From Alkaliphilus sp. NP8 (GTDB lineage: Bacteria > Bacillota > Clostridia > Peptostreptococcales > Natronincolaceae): DNA of 44,844 nucleotides. Positions 9,251 through 18,570 of this stretch are shown in pieces; position 1 is the stretch's first letter, and every line of letters starts with the position of its first letter. Location of the stretch: the NCBI GenBank assembly GCA_015978205.1, contig JADWMM010000040.1, positions 1 through 44,844 of the forward strand, read 5' to 3'. Under the pieces are notes generated by a model that saw only the letters and a list, made by a program, of their open reading frames with translations, made no database searches and was not told where the DNA came from. Position numbers and translations under genes: made by a program.

Positions 9251-9796
9251 ATGGCAACAGAGAAAATAATATTAGCAGGATTCGGTGGTCAAGGTGTTAT
9301 GTCTGCAGGACAATTATTAACATATGCAGGAATGCTAGAAAACAAACAAGTTTCTTGGTTACCTTCTTATGGTCCAGAAATGCGTGGGGGAGCTGCTAAC
9401 TGTTCTGTTATGGTATCTGATTCACCAGTTGGATCTCCAATTATTACTAATGATGCAACATCTGCTATAATAATGAACTTACCTTCACTTGATAAGTTTG
9501 AAAATGATGTAGCTAAAGATGGAATTCTTTTAGTTAATAGTTCATTAATAGAAAGAAAAGTAGAGAGAGAAGATGTTACAGTTCACTATGTTCCAGCTAA
9601 TGAAATTGCTAATGATCTTGGAAACAGCAGAGTAGCTAACATGGTTATGCTAGGAGCTTTCTTAGAAGCTACAAAAGCTGTAGAAACTGATTCAGTACTT
9701 GAAGCTTTCAAAAAAGTATACGGACCAAGAAAAGAACATTTAGTTCCATTAAATAAAGAAGCTCTTGAAAGAGGAGCAGCTGCAGTTAGAGGATAA
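9251..9796 (+). CDS. vorC: 2-oxoacid:ferredoxin oxidoreductase, gamma subunit (VorC-type)
   Basis: 181 aa. The N-terminal FGGQGVMSAGQLL and the GPEMRGG segment are the hallmarks of the gamma subunit, which completes the active site. It is the last gene of the sigma-54 transcript, which ends at the hairpin at 9815. Net pathway of the operon: branched 2-oxoacid + CoA + ferredoxin to acyl-CoA + CO2 + reduced ferredoxin, then ATP through Ptb and Buk. Confidence 0.92.
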   Translation: MATEKIILAGFGGQGVMSAGQLLTYAGMLENKQVSWLPSYGPEMRGGAANCSVMVSDSPVGSPIITNDATSAIIMNLPSLDKFENDVAKDGILLVNSSLIERKVEREDVTVHYVPANEIANDLGNSRVANMVMLGAFLEATKAVETDSVLEAFKKVYGPRKEHLVPLNKEALERGAAAVRG

Positions 9797-9814
9797 AAAC
9801 TAACATAGTTATAA

Positions 9815-9857
9815 AAGCAGATCTTAATCAATAATTGATTAGGGTCTGCTTTTTTTA
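9815..9857 (+). terminator. Strong terminator of the ptb-buk-vor operon
   Basis: Stem AAGCAGA..TAATCAA / TTGATTA..TCTGCTT with a short loop and an internal mismatch, followed by a run of seven T (9850-9856). It closes the operon before glmM. Confidence 0.85.
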
Positions 9858-9906
9858 TATTTTTATTGAATATATATTGTATATATAGTATTTAATATTC
9901 AATTAA

Positions 9907-9935
9907 TTGTACATAATATGAATATATGGTAAAAT
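9907..9935 (+). promoter_or_regulatory. Possible sigma-A promoter for glmM
   Basis: TTGTAC (9907-9912), 17-bp spacer, TAAAAT (9930-9935). It lies between the vor terminator and glmM and fits a separate housekeeping promoter for glmM. In AT-rich DNA such matches are common, so support is moderate. Confidence 0.4.
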
Positions 9936-10000
9936 TGACTAGGAAAGTAGAATGTAAAATTCAATAAATAGATAAGTTAAGAAGTAGAAGGGAGATAAAT

Positions 10001-11350
10001 ATGGGGAAATTATTTGGAACAGATGGTGTTAGAGGAATTGCTAATGTAGAACTGACGCCAGAATTAGCATATAAATTAGGTCGAATAGGTGCTTATGTAC
10101 TTACTAAAAATAAAAGAGAAAAAACTAAAGTAGTTATTGGAAAAGATACTCGAATTTCAGGCGATTTATTAGAATCTGCCATATCTGCAGGTTTTTTATC
10201 TATGGGTGTAGATGTTATTTCTTTAGGAGTTATACCAACACCTGCAGTTGCGTATTTAACTAGATACTTAAATGCAGATTTTGGAGTTGTGATTTCAGCA
10301 TCCCATAATCCAGCAGAATATAATGGAATTAAGTTTTTTAATAGTAAAGGATATAAGTTATCCGATGCAATTGAAAATGAAATAGAAGAATACATTTTGA
10401 ATGATAAAGATATAGATATTAAAGTAGATGGTAAAAACGTTGGAGTAATTACATATGATGAAAATAGTATAGATGAATACACAAATTTTCTTAAGACTAC
10501 TATTAATACTGATTTTAAAGGAATAAAAGTAGCTATTGATACTGGTAATGGAGCAGCTTATAGATCCGCCCCTAAGCTTTTAAAAGATTTAGGTGCAGAT
10601 ATTACTGTTATTAATGATAATCCGGATGGTATTAATATTAATAATGGTTGTGGCTCTACAAATCCAGAAGTAATTTCTAAGCTTGTTAAGTATACAGGAG
10701 CAGATATAGGATTATCTTTTGATGGAGATGCAGATAGATTAATAGCAGTCGATGAAAAAGGAGAAGTAGTTGATGGTGACCATATAATGGCTATATGTGG
10801 TATGCACCTTAAAAAACAAGGCAAACTTACAAATAATACAATAGTAGGTACTGTTATGAGTAATATTGGACTTGAAATTGCGATGAAAGAGTATGATTGT
10901 AATGTAGTAAAAACAAAAGTTGGGGATAGATATGTTTTAGAAAAAATGATTGAAGAAAATTATTCTTTAGGTGGAGAACAATCTGGCCATATAATCTTTC
11001 TAGATCATAACACGACAGGAGATGGGATTTTAACTGGAATAAAACTAATAGCTACAATGAAAGCAGAAAATAAGTCTTTATCAGAATTAGCTAAAATTAT
11101 GACTTCATACCCTCAAGTATTAGTTAATGCAAAAGTTAAAAATCAAAATAAAGAAAGCTTTAAAGATGACTCTGAAATAATGCAGGAAATTAAAAGAGTT
11201 GAAGAACAGCTAAATGGAGAAGGTAGAGTTTTAATTAGGCCATCAGGTACAGAGCCATTAGTAAGAGTAATGCTTGAGGGAAAAAATCAAGAAGAATTAA
11301 ATGTACTAGCCACAAAGCTTGCTAAATTTATCGAAGAAAGATTAGGGTAA
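10001..11350 (+). CDS. glmM: Phosphoglucosamine mutase GlmM
   Basis: Interconverts glucosamine-6-phosphate and glucosamine-1-phosphate for UDP-GlcNAc and peptidoglycan synthesis. The phosphoserine loop SASHNP puts the catalytic serine at 101. The metal loop is DGDADR, and the C-terminal phosphate-binding loop is RPSGTEPLVRV. 449 aa, full length, with the typical start MGKLFGTDGVRG. GlmM also binds and restrains CdaA in several Firmicutes and usually sits in a cdaA-cdaR-glmM operon; here the pair is split by about 7.8 kb. Confidence 0.95.
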   Translation: MGKLFGTDGVRGIANVELTPELAYKLGRIGAYVLTKNKREKTKVVIGKDTRISGDLLESAISAGFLSMGVDVISLGVIPTPAVAYLTRYLNADFGVVISASHNPAEYNGIKFFNSKGYKLSDAIENEIEEYILNDKDIDIKVDGKNVGVITYDENSIDEYTNFLKTTINTDFKGIKVAIDTGNGAAYRSAPKLLKDLGADITVINDNPDGININNGCGSTNPEVISKLVKYTGADIGLSFDGDADRLIAVDEKGEVVDGDHIMAICGMHLKKQGKLTNNTIVGTVMSNIGLEIAMKEYDCNVVKTKVGDRYVLEKMIEENYSLGGEQSGHIIFLDHNTTGDGILTGIKLIATMKAENKSLSELAKIMTSYPQVLVNAKVKNQNKESFKDDSEIMQEIKRVEEQLNGEGRVLIRPSGTEPLVRVMLEGKNQEELNVLATKLAKFIEERLG

Positions 11351-11664
11351 TATATAGATGAATTACAAATAGTATACAGATATATTTTAATAAATCTAAA
11401 AAATATTTACTTATTAATAAAAAAATAAGACCTATTGTCGTATTATAAATTTCCTGGGCAATAAATATTGTCGAAGAAAATCTAAAATACTAAAATCAAA
11501 ATATATAGTATGATTTAAACATCGTAAATGTAGATGAAAGTATTTTTTACTATTTGCGATGTTTTTATTTGAACATATCAACAAATTAAACAGAATTAAG
11601 GGTTAATACTGTCTAATTTGGGTATGTACACGAAATATTAAAAAGTACTAAAAGAGGTGAAAAA
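11351..11664 (+). other. Intergenic region glmM to AI-2E family gene, with 0A-box-like sites and a hairpin
   Basis: 314 bases without a gene. It holds two repeats of ATTGTCG: one is a perfect 0A-box match TGTCGAA at 11469-11475, the other TGTCGTA (6/7) at 11436-11442. A stem-loop follows at 11517-11564. I see no riboswitch or RNA gene. Confidence 0.5.
11517..11570 (+). terminator. Terminator-like stem-loop downstream of glmM
   Basis: AAACATCGTAAAT (11517-11529) pairs with ATTTGCGATGTTT (11552-11564) through 13 pairs including one U-G wobble, with a 22-nt loop and then TTTTATTT. It may end the glmM transcript or act within the leader of the next gene. Confidence 0.55.
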
Positions 11665-12738
11665 ATGACTTCTAATGATAAGAAAAAGTTTATTATTAAT
11701 GTTTTATATATTACAGCTATAGTAGGGGTTTTATACTTTGTATTTAAGTATCTTTTATCATGGTTTATGCCTTTTATTATAGGGTTTATGATTGCTTACG
11801 TATTAAAGCCAGTTACAGATTTTATCGAGAATACTACTAAGATTAAAAATAAAGGAGTATCCATATTTGTAATCTCTTTTTTTTATGTAGCTATAATAAG
11901 TATGGTTGGTTTTGTTGTAGTTAAAATCTGGGATTTAATATATGAGTTTATAAGACAATTCCCTAATATTTATGATACAAGTATTCAGCCTATGATTGTT
12001 TCAACAAATGAATGGTTATTATCATTTGTAAATACTCTTTCACCTGATATAGCTGACTTATTATCGAACAGTTTTAATGAAATACTATCCACTTTAACTC
12101 AGGCTGTAAGTAGTATATCGAAATTTGTTTTAGCGAATATAACATATTTTGCACAAAAAATACCAATCTATTTTATAACTTTGTTGTTTTCTATAATATG
12201 TTCTGTTCTTATAACTATAGATTACGAAAATGTTTTTAAATTTTTAAAAAGACAAATTCCAAATGAATTTCAAGCTTTCTTATTTGATGCAAAAATAATC
12301 TTAGTGAATACAATTTTTAAAATGATCAAAGCTTACTTTATATTATTATTTATGGCTTTTATAGAAATGAGTATTGGGTTTATAATATTAGGAATAGACC
12401 ATGCCATTCCTATAGCTGCACTAATTTCTATACTAGATATAGTACCTTTAATAGGTATTGGTGGTATATTAGTACCTTGGGGTATTTATGCAATTATTAT
12501 AGGACAAAGAAGTATGGGGATAGGGTTAATAGTAATATATTTAGTATCTTATATTTTAAGGAACGCATTAGAACCAAGGGTTATAGGAAAGCAAATAGGA
12601 CTTCCTTCATTAGCTACTATTGTTGCTATGTTTGCTGGATTTAAAATATTTGGATTTATAGGTTTTATGCTTGCACCTATAGCAGCTATTATGATTAAAC
12701 AATTAAACGACAGTAAAAGAATAAATATATATAAATAG
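11665..12738 (+). CDS. AI-2E family transporter, YtvI-like sporulation membrane protein
   Basis: 357 aa polytopic membrane protein with about seven or eight hydrophobic segments. The AI-2E signature region is in the C-terminal half (ILDIVPLIGIGG, then RNALEPRVIGKQIGLPSL). The conserved 'EPRxxGKxxGL' segment and the paired N-terminal helices resemble YtvI of spore formers more than the PerM/TqsA proteins. Substrate and exact role are unknown. The upstream 0A-box-like sites would fit expression at the onset of sporulation. Shine-Dalgarno AGAGGTG. Confidence 0.75.
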   Translation: MTSNDKKKFIINVLYITAIVGVLYFVFKYLLSWFMPFIIGFMIAYVLKPVTDFIENTTKIKNKGVSIFVISFFYVAIISMVGFVVVKIWDLIYEFIRQFPNIYDTSIQPMIVSTNEWLLSFVNTLSPDIADLLSNSFNEILSTLTQAVSSISKFVLANITYFAQKIPIYFITLLFSIICSVLITIDYENVFKFLKRQIPNEFQAFLFDAKIILVNTIFKMIKAYFILLFMAFIEMSIGFIILGIDHAIPIAALISILDIVPLIGIGGILVPWGIYAIIIGQRSMGIGLIVIYLVSYILRNALEPRVIGKQIGLPSLATIVAMFAGFKIFGFIGFMLAPIAAIMIKQLNDSKRINIYK

Positions 12739-12892
12739 GTATGCAATATAGTCTGTTATGTACTTTAGAAAAATCAGCCTATTTTGTCATTTCATGACTT
12801 TATATCTATATTTTTTACAAAAAATATGGTATACTGTAGAAAGATCATTGTTTTTTAAATATTCTAACAAATGATAAAAGGGGCTGAAATAA

Positions 12893-14923
12893 TTGAATTT
12901 CAAAAATAGTATTAGGACTAAAATATTTTTTGTTGTTATTTTTACTGTTGTAGTAGCTTTTTCAGCAGTGTCTGGTATTATTTATACTAATGCAAAAAAT
13001 ACATTAGTTCAAAATATAAATAATGAATTGAATTATGCAAGTGAAAATATAGGTATGAGTACGTTAGATATTATAGATACAGCAGAAAAGAATATTAACC
13101 AAATAAATGTGAACGATTATTTAAAAGACTTTTTAGAGAAGGATATGACTAAAGATAATATAAAAGAAGTTCAAGGATATAAAAACCTTATTAATACATT
13201 AAATTACATAAAAGACAGTAATGAAGATTTGTTAAATATTTATGTGGGTGTTGGCAAGATAAATCATCTAATTACCTATGACGAATATGAAACAGAATTA
13301 GATTATAGTACAAAAGATAGAGGTTGGTATAAAGAAGCACTTTCTATTAAAGATACTTCCATTACTGATCCATATATTGATGCAATAACAGGAGATATGG
13401 TTATTACTGTTAGTAAACCTATATACGATAGAGAGGGTACTATTATTGCTGTAGCAGGGGCTGATATAACTTTAAAAAGAATTTCTGAAATCATGAGTGA
13501 TTTTAATTATAATGGGAAAGGGTATGCCTTATTACTAGATAGTCAATCGCAATTTGTTTATCATGAAGATGAAAAAATGATACTTGACAAAAATATAAAT
13601 GATTTAGAAAATGGTTGGGAAGATATTGTATTAAATGATACACCTTATACTGATAAAGTTAATATCGAAGGTAATGAAACATATATATCATATACACCTC
13701 TTGGCCAAACCAATTGGGATTCTATATTAGTGGTTTCCGCTAATGAAGCTGAGGAAAGTTTAATAGCCTTTCGTAACACCTTTGTTATAGCTATACTTTC
13801 TACTATAATATTACTTGCTGTAATACTTTATTTATTAACAAAGAGCATTTTGAAACAGATACCTACTCTTTTAAAGTCTTATGAAAAGGCTAGGGAAGGT
13901 GATTTGACAGTTCAGGCTAAAGCTCTTTCCAATGATGAAATAGGAAGATTATCAAGTAGTTTTAACCAAATGATAGATTCTCAAAGATCTGTTGTTACAG
14001 GAGTAATAAATCAAACAAATAATATTATCCAAATAGTTAATACTACAGAGCACAATATAGATGAATTAAACAGTAGCATTGAAGAAGTATCTGCTACAAC
14101 AGAACAAATATCAGCAGGTATGCAAGAAACAGCTGCCTCTACGGAAGAAATGAATGCAACTTCTGTAGATATTCAAAATGCTATAGCAAGTATGTCCAAA
14201 AAAGTAGAAGGCGGACTTATGTCTGCTAAAGAAATAAGTTACAGAGCCAATGAATTAAAAGAAAATGCTATTAATTCTACTAAAACAGCTAATAAAATTT
14301 ATTCTGGTACCCAGGAAAAGCTTCGCAAGGCTATTACAGACTCTAAAGCTATTGAAGAAATTAAAGTGTTTTCAGATGCAATTTTAATGATTACATCCCA
14401 AACTAATTTATTAGCATTAAATGCTGCTATCGAAGCTTCAAGAGCTGGAGAAGCAGGAAAAGGATTTGCAGTAGTAGCAGATGAGATACGAAAGCTTGCC
14501 GAAGACTCTGAAGAAGCAGTTACAAACATTCAAAATACTACAGAGATAGTTTTAACTGCTGTTGATAATTTAGTACAAGGTTCAGAACAAATATTAGAAT
14601 TTATGGACCAACAGGTTATTAAGGATTATCAAGTATTAGAAAAAACTGGGGAACAATACAGTAAAGATGCAATATACGTTGAAGATTTATTAAAAGATTT
14701 TAATACAACAGCAAATAATCTTTTAGAATATATTAAATCTATGACAATGGCCATTAATGAAGTAACAATGGCAACTAATGAAGGGGCAGAAGGTACTACA
14801 AATATTGCAGCGAAAAATTCAGATGTTATGTACAAATCTAATGAAATGGTTAATCAAATACATGAAATGAAAAAGAATGCAAACATGTTATTAGACTCTA
14901 TTTCTAACTTTAAAACAGAATAA
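12893..14923 (+). CDS. Methyl-accepting chemotaxis protein with an amino-acid-type dCache sensor
   Basis: 676 aa. Membrane segment one is at about residues 10-31, an extracytoplasmic dCache domain at about 35-285, membrane segment two at about 292-315, then HAMP and the MCP signalling domain. The conserved hairpin tip ([20 protein letters not shown]) is intact. The sensor carries the universal amino-acid-binding pattern: Y138, R143, W145, Y146 and D191, spaced almost as in the dCache_1AA family (Tyr, Arg +5, Trp +2, Tyr +1, Asp about +45). It therefore probably senses amino acids, fitting an amino-acid fermenter. Start is TTG behind AAAGGGG. No che genes are nearby; it is a monocistronic receptor gene with its own terminator. 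Confidence 0.88.
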   Translation: MNFKNSIRTKIFFVVIFTVVVAFSAVSGIIYTNAKNTLVQNINNELNYASENIGMSTLDIIDTAEKNINQINVNDYLKDFLEKDMTKDNIKEVQGYKNLINTLNYIKDSNEDLLNIYVGVGKINHLITYDEYETELDYSTKDRGWYKEALSIKDTSITDPYIDAITGDMVITVSKPIYDREGTIIAVAGADITLKRISEIMSDFNYNGKGYALLLDSQSQFVYHEDEKMILDKNINDLENGWEDIVLNDTPYTDKVNIEGNETYISYTPLGQTNWDSILVVSANEAEESLIAFRNTFVIAILSTIILLAVILYLLTKSILKQIPTLLKSYEKAREGDLTVQAKALSNDEIGRLSSSFNQMIDSQRSVVTGVINQTNNIIQIVNTTEHNIDELNSSIEEVSATTEQISAGMQETAASTEEMNATSVDIQNAIASMSKKVEGGLMSAKEISYRANELKENAINSTKTANKIYSGTQEKLRKAITDSKAIEEIKVFSDAILMITSQTNLLALNAAIEASRAGEAGKGFAVVADEIRKLAEDSEEAVTNIQNTTEIVLTAVDNLVQGSEQILEFMDQQVIKDYQVLEKTGEQYSKDAIYVEDLLKDFNTTANNLLEYIKSMTMAINEVTMATNEGAEGTTNIAAKNSDVMYKSNEMVNQIHEMKKNANMLLDSISNFKTE

Positions 14924-14926
14924 TTT

Positions 14927-14970
14927 ATAAAAGTAGACTATAAGCTAATTAGCTTATAGTCTACTTTTAT
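14927..14970. terminator. Bidirectional terminator between converging genes
   Basis: A perfect 44-bp palindrome: each arm of 22 bases contains AAAAGTAGACTATAAGC. It is flanked by A-runs and T-runs. It serves both the chemoreceptor (plus) and the beta-CASP gene (minus). Confidence 0.85.
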
Positions 14971-14992
14971 TTTTTATATTTTAAACTTTATT

Positions 14993-16630
14993 TTATTTCT
15001 TATCTCCTATAATCATACTAATATCTAAAAGTTCTTTTTGTAACTCTATAAGATTATTTTTTAAATCGTCATATTTTTTTTCTAGTAAATTTTCATCTAT
15101 AAGTATATGAGTTTGAGATGCTAAATATTCAAATTGACTATAAACATCTTCTAACTCTTTTTTTATATTTTCTTTTCTTTGTATTGGCTCCAATATTTCA
15201 CCTGAATAAGAATTCAACACTTCATTTTCTATTTCAAACATATAACCCATGTTAGGTATTATTGTTTGCACATTAGTTTCTTTATTAATTAAATCAGAAA
15301 GATTATTTAACGAGTCATCTTCACCGTGTACTAGAAATATTTTTTTAGGTTTTTTCTTAAAAGCTTTGACCCAGTTTATTAAATCATCCTTATCAGCATG
15401 ACCAGAAAAGCCTTCAACGCTATATATTTCAGCTAAAACAGCAATGTTTTCACCTAATATTTTTACCTTTTTGACTCCATCTTGTAGAATTCTACCAAGA
15501 GTTCCGTTGGCTTGGTATCCTACAAAAACAACACTATTTTTAGCTTTCCATAAATTGTGTTTTAAATGATGTCTTATTCTTCCAGCTGTACACATACCAC
15601 TTGCTGAAATTATAACCTTAGGATAATTAGAATTATTTAATCTCATAGATTCTTTATGATCCCTGACAAAATAAAGGTTTTCAAAATCTAATGGATTATT
15701 TCCATTTAAAATAATATCTTTGGCTTCTTTATCAAAGGCATATGAATTTCTTTTGAAAATTTGAGTAGCGGAAATAGCCATTGGACTATCAATATATATA
15801 GGTACTTTCATAAATGTTTCTAAATCATTATTGTTCTCATAGTATTGTTTTAATTCATATATAAGCTCTTGGGTTCTGCCTACAGCAAATGAAGGTATTA
15901 TTACTGTTCCACCTCTTAATACAGTTTTATCAATAATATCTGTAAGTTTTTCCTGACGTTGTTCTACATTTTCATGTACTTTATTACCATATGTAGATTC
16001 TAAAATGAGATAATCTGCTTCTTCAATTATTTCAGGGTCACGTATAATAGGTTTATTTTTAGTTCCTAGGTCTCCAGAAAATACAATTTTTACTGTTTCA
16101 TTATCTTCTTCTATCCATAATTCTATAATAGATGATCCTAATATATGGCCTGCATCCCGTAACCGTATAGATACATCATTATTTAGATTTACTTTTTGGT
16201 TATATAATACTGATTCAAAGTATCTAAGACTTAAAATAGCATCTTCTGCAGTATATAAAGGCTTAACCATAGATTGTCCAGATCTTTTTCTCTTTCTGTT
16301 TTCCCATTCAGCATCGTTTTCTTGAATATGACCACTATCAACCAACATAATTTCACAAAGATCTTTAGTTGCTTTAGTACAAAATATTTTTCCTTTGAAC
16401 CCTTCTTTGACTAACTTTGGAATCCTACCACTATGATCTATATGAGAGTGGCTTAGTAATAGAAAATCAATTTCTGCTGGATTAAATGGAAAATCTTCTT
16501 GATTTAAAGCTTCTAGATCTTCACTACCTTGAAATAATCCACAGTCTAATAAAAATTTATAATTACGAGTTGTAATTAATATACAGGAACCAGTAACAAC
16601 TTTTGTAGCACCTAAAAATTGAATTTTCAT
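14993..16630 (-). CDS. Metallo-beta-lactamase / beta-CASP family RNA-processing-type hydrolase
   Basis: 545 aa. The N-terminal metallo-beta-lactamase fold carries the zinc-binding motif HSHIDHSG, followed by a beta-CASP insert and a C-terminal RMMBL-type segment (VEGFSGHADKDDL, then FLVHGEDDS). This is the CPSF73/YsgA-like branch of bacterial beta-CASP proteins, likely an RNase (endo- or 5'-exonuclease). The last ~60 residues look coiled-coil and are extra to the catalytic fold. It is transcribed alone and divergently from the DUF418 gene. Substrate not evident. Confidence 0.85.
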   Translation of the reverse strand: MKIQFLGATKVVTGSCILITTRNYKFLLDCGLFQGSEDLEALNQEDFPFNPAEIDFLLLSHSHIDHSGRIPKLVKEGFKGKIFCTKATKDLCEIMLVDSGHIQENDAEWENRKRKRSGQSMVKPLYTAEDAILSLRYFESVLYNQKVNLNNDVSIRLRDAGHILGSSIIELWIEEDNETVKIVFSGDLGTKNKPIIRDPEIIEEADYLILESTYGNKVHENVEQRQEKLTDIIDKTVLRGGTVIIPSFAVGRTQELIYELKQYYENNNDLETFMKVPIYIDSPMAISATQIFKRNSYAFDKEAKDIILNGNNPLDFENLYFVRDHKESMRLNNSNYPKVIISASGMCTAGRIRHHLKHNLWKAKNSVVFVGYQANGTLGRILQDGVKKVKILGENIAVLAEIYSVEGFSGHADKDDLINWVKAFKKKPKKIFLVHGEDDSLNNLSDLINKETNVQTIIPNMGYMFEIENEVLNSYSGEILEPIQRKENIKKELEDVYSQFEYLASQTHILIDENLLEKKYDDLKNNLIELQKELLDISMIIGDKK

Positions 16631-16814
16631 AGTTAATCATCCCTTTCTTTATAATACATATAACCCAAAAATAAGTTTACAATCATTTGAAAAAATAAAG
16701 TTTTATATTACAATATAGAATAACTATATGCTCAATATATGTGAAAGTGATATAATAAAGGAAACTTAATTATATAAAATAAAAAATAAGTAATAGTTTA
16801 AAAGGAGGATAAAA

Positions 16815-17963
16815 GTGTTAAAATCTATAACAGAGCAGGAAAGAATAGTTGAAATAGATATTATTAGAGGGATTGCCATATTAGGTATATTTTTTGTTAA
16901 CCTTCCTGAAATGCTAGTTAAACCTTTACAAAGCATTGAATATACAGGGTTAGATTCTTTTATTAGATTATTATATAGCTTGTTTATTCAAACAAAGTTT
17001 TATACTATTTTTTCATTTTTATTTGGACTAGGTTTTTATATTTTTATGAGTAGAGCAGAATCTAAAGGTTACAATACGTATAAGCTTTTTATAAGAAGGT
17101 TAGTCTTTTTATTTATTTTTGGTTTTATACATTATGTATTTTTATGGCATGGAGATATTTTAAATATGTATGCCTTAATAGGTATATTGCTATTGTTTTT
17201 TTACGATAAAAAGCCAAAAACAATATTGAAATGGGCAGTTAGCTTATTAGGAATTTCGATTGTTTTGAATGGATTAATATATTTAAATCCTAGCATAGAT
17301 TCACTATTAGATAATGCAACATTACATTCAAATTTACCTTATTACAACCCTATGGATGGATTAATCAATAAAATAGTATATAGATTTAATTTATTTATAA
17401 CTAGGGCAATTCCAAATGCAATTCTTTATACACCAGAGATTCTATCATTATTTTTATTTGGATTATATGTAGGTAAAATTAAATTTTTTAATAGATTAGA
17501 ACAATATACATTCAAAATAAAAAAAGCACAGGTTATTTCACTTATATTATCATTAATATTTTTTATTCCAATGATTAATACATATTTAAAAGTAGATAGT
17601 TATCAGCTTCAACATGGGTACTTTTTTCTTTGGATTAGTGGTAAAACCATGGCTGTTTTATATATATCTACAATATTATTATTAATAAAAAAACAAAAAT
17701 GGAATAATAAATTGAAATTATTTAGTTATATTGGTAAAATGGCATTAACAAACTATATTGGACAAACAATTACAACAATTATTATTTTTTCCATATTATT
17801 TAAGAATACAGCAGCAGTGCCATTATGGTTAAGTGTTTTGTATTGCCCCTTATTTTTCATAGTACAAATTAAATTTAGCAAATGGTGGTTATCGAAACAT
17901 AAGATGGGGCCTTTAGAGTGGGTATGGAGGTATGCGACTTATTACAAAGTAAGAAAACAATAA
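16815..17963 (+). CDS. DUF418 family membrane protein (YeiB-like)
   Basis: 382 aa, about nine membrane segments. It starts with the family hallmark R-x-x-x-(L/I)-D-x-x-RG-x-A-(I/L)-LG-I (here EIDIIRGIAILGIFFVN) and ends with the DUF418 domain (IGKMALTNYIGQ). Possibly an acyltransferase-like or transport-related membrane protein; function unknown. GTG start at 16815, with AAAGGAGG eight to nine bases upstream deciding it. Confidence 0.8.
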   Translation: MLKSITEQERIVEIDIIRGIAILGIFFVNLPEMLVKPLQSIEYTGLDSFIRLLYSLFIQTKFYTIFSFLFGLGFYIFMSRAESKGYNTYKLFIRRLVFLFIFGFIHYVFLWHGDILNMYALIGILLLFFYDKKPKTILKWAVSLLGISIVLNGLIYLNPSIDSLLDNATLHSNLPYYNPMDGLINKIVYRFNLFITRAIPNAILYTPEILSLFLFGLYVGKIKFFNRLEQYTFKIKKAQVISLILSLIFFIPMINTYLKVDSYQLQHGYFFLWISGKTMAVLYISTILLLIKKQKWNNKLKLFSYIGKMALTNYIGQTITTIIIFSILFKNTAAVPLWLSVLYCPLFFIVQIKFSKWWLSKHKMGPLEWVWRYATYYKVRKQ

Positions 17964-18006
17964 ATTTTAATTTTATTAAATTAATATTACTTAGGAGGTA
18001 TTAGTT

Positions 18007-18504
18007 ATGGAAGCAAAAGAAAAGAAAGTATATGAAACTTTAGATTCATTAGGTATTAAATATGATAAATACACTCATCCTGCTGTAAATACAATAGCAG
18101 AAATAGAGGAATATGATTTAAAAGGAGAGAATATTGCTCATTGTAAAAATATATTCTTAAGAAATTCAAAAGGGAATAAACATTATTTAGTATTAGTTGA
18201 AAGTCATAAAAAAACACAAACTAAGGATTTAGCAAAGCAAATTCAGAGTACAAGATTAAGTTTTGCATCTGAAAAAAGATTAGATAAGTACTTAGGACTT
18301 AAACCAGGAGCAGTTTCTCCATTTGGATTAATTAATGATGAAAATAAAGAAGTTGAATTATTAATAGATAAGGACTTAACAAAAAAAGAAAAAATAACTT
18401 TTCATCCAAATGTTAATACTGCTAGCGTAACTATAAGCTATGATGATTTTCAGAAATATGTTAAATGGTGTGGAAATAAAGTTGGATATGTAGATATTGA
18501 ATAA
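18007..18504 (+). CDS. YbaK/ProX-type aminoacyl-tRNA deacylase
   Basis: 165 aa, single YbaK/EbsC domain. It hydrolyses mischarged tRNA(Pro) (typically Ala-tRNA-Pro) in trans. The sequence CKNIFLRNSKGNKHYLVLVE and the later GAVSPFGLIND segment match the ProX/PrdX group found in proline-fermenting clostridia. It stands next to the CCA-adding enzyme, another tRNA quality gene, with 66 bp between them. The prd proline-reductase genes are not in this window, so I do not call it prdX. Confidence 0.85.
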   Translation: MEAKEKKVYETLDSLGIKYDKYTHPAVNTIAEIEEYDLKGENIAHCKNIFLRNSKGNKHYLVLVESHKKTQTKDLAKQIQSTRLSFASEKRLDKYLGLKPGAVSPFGLINDENKEVELLIDKDLTKKEKITFHPNVNTASVTISYDDFQKYVKWCGNKVGYVDIE

Positions 18505-18570
18505 AATATACTATTTATATTCAAAAAAATAATATTAATATAGGCAAAATTTAAAGAGGAGATTATTTTA

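Noticed and set aside
11351-11664. A glmS ribozyme or c-di-AMP (ydaO) riboswitch near glmM or the cdaA genes
   Set aside because: None of the conserved core sequences of either RNA is visible there or upstream of cdaA.
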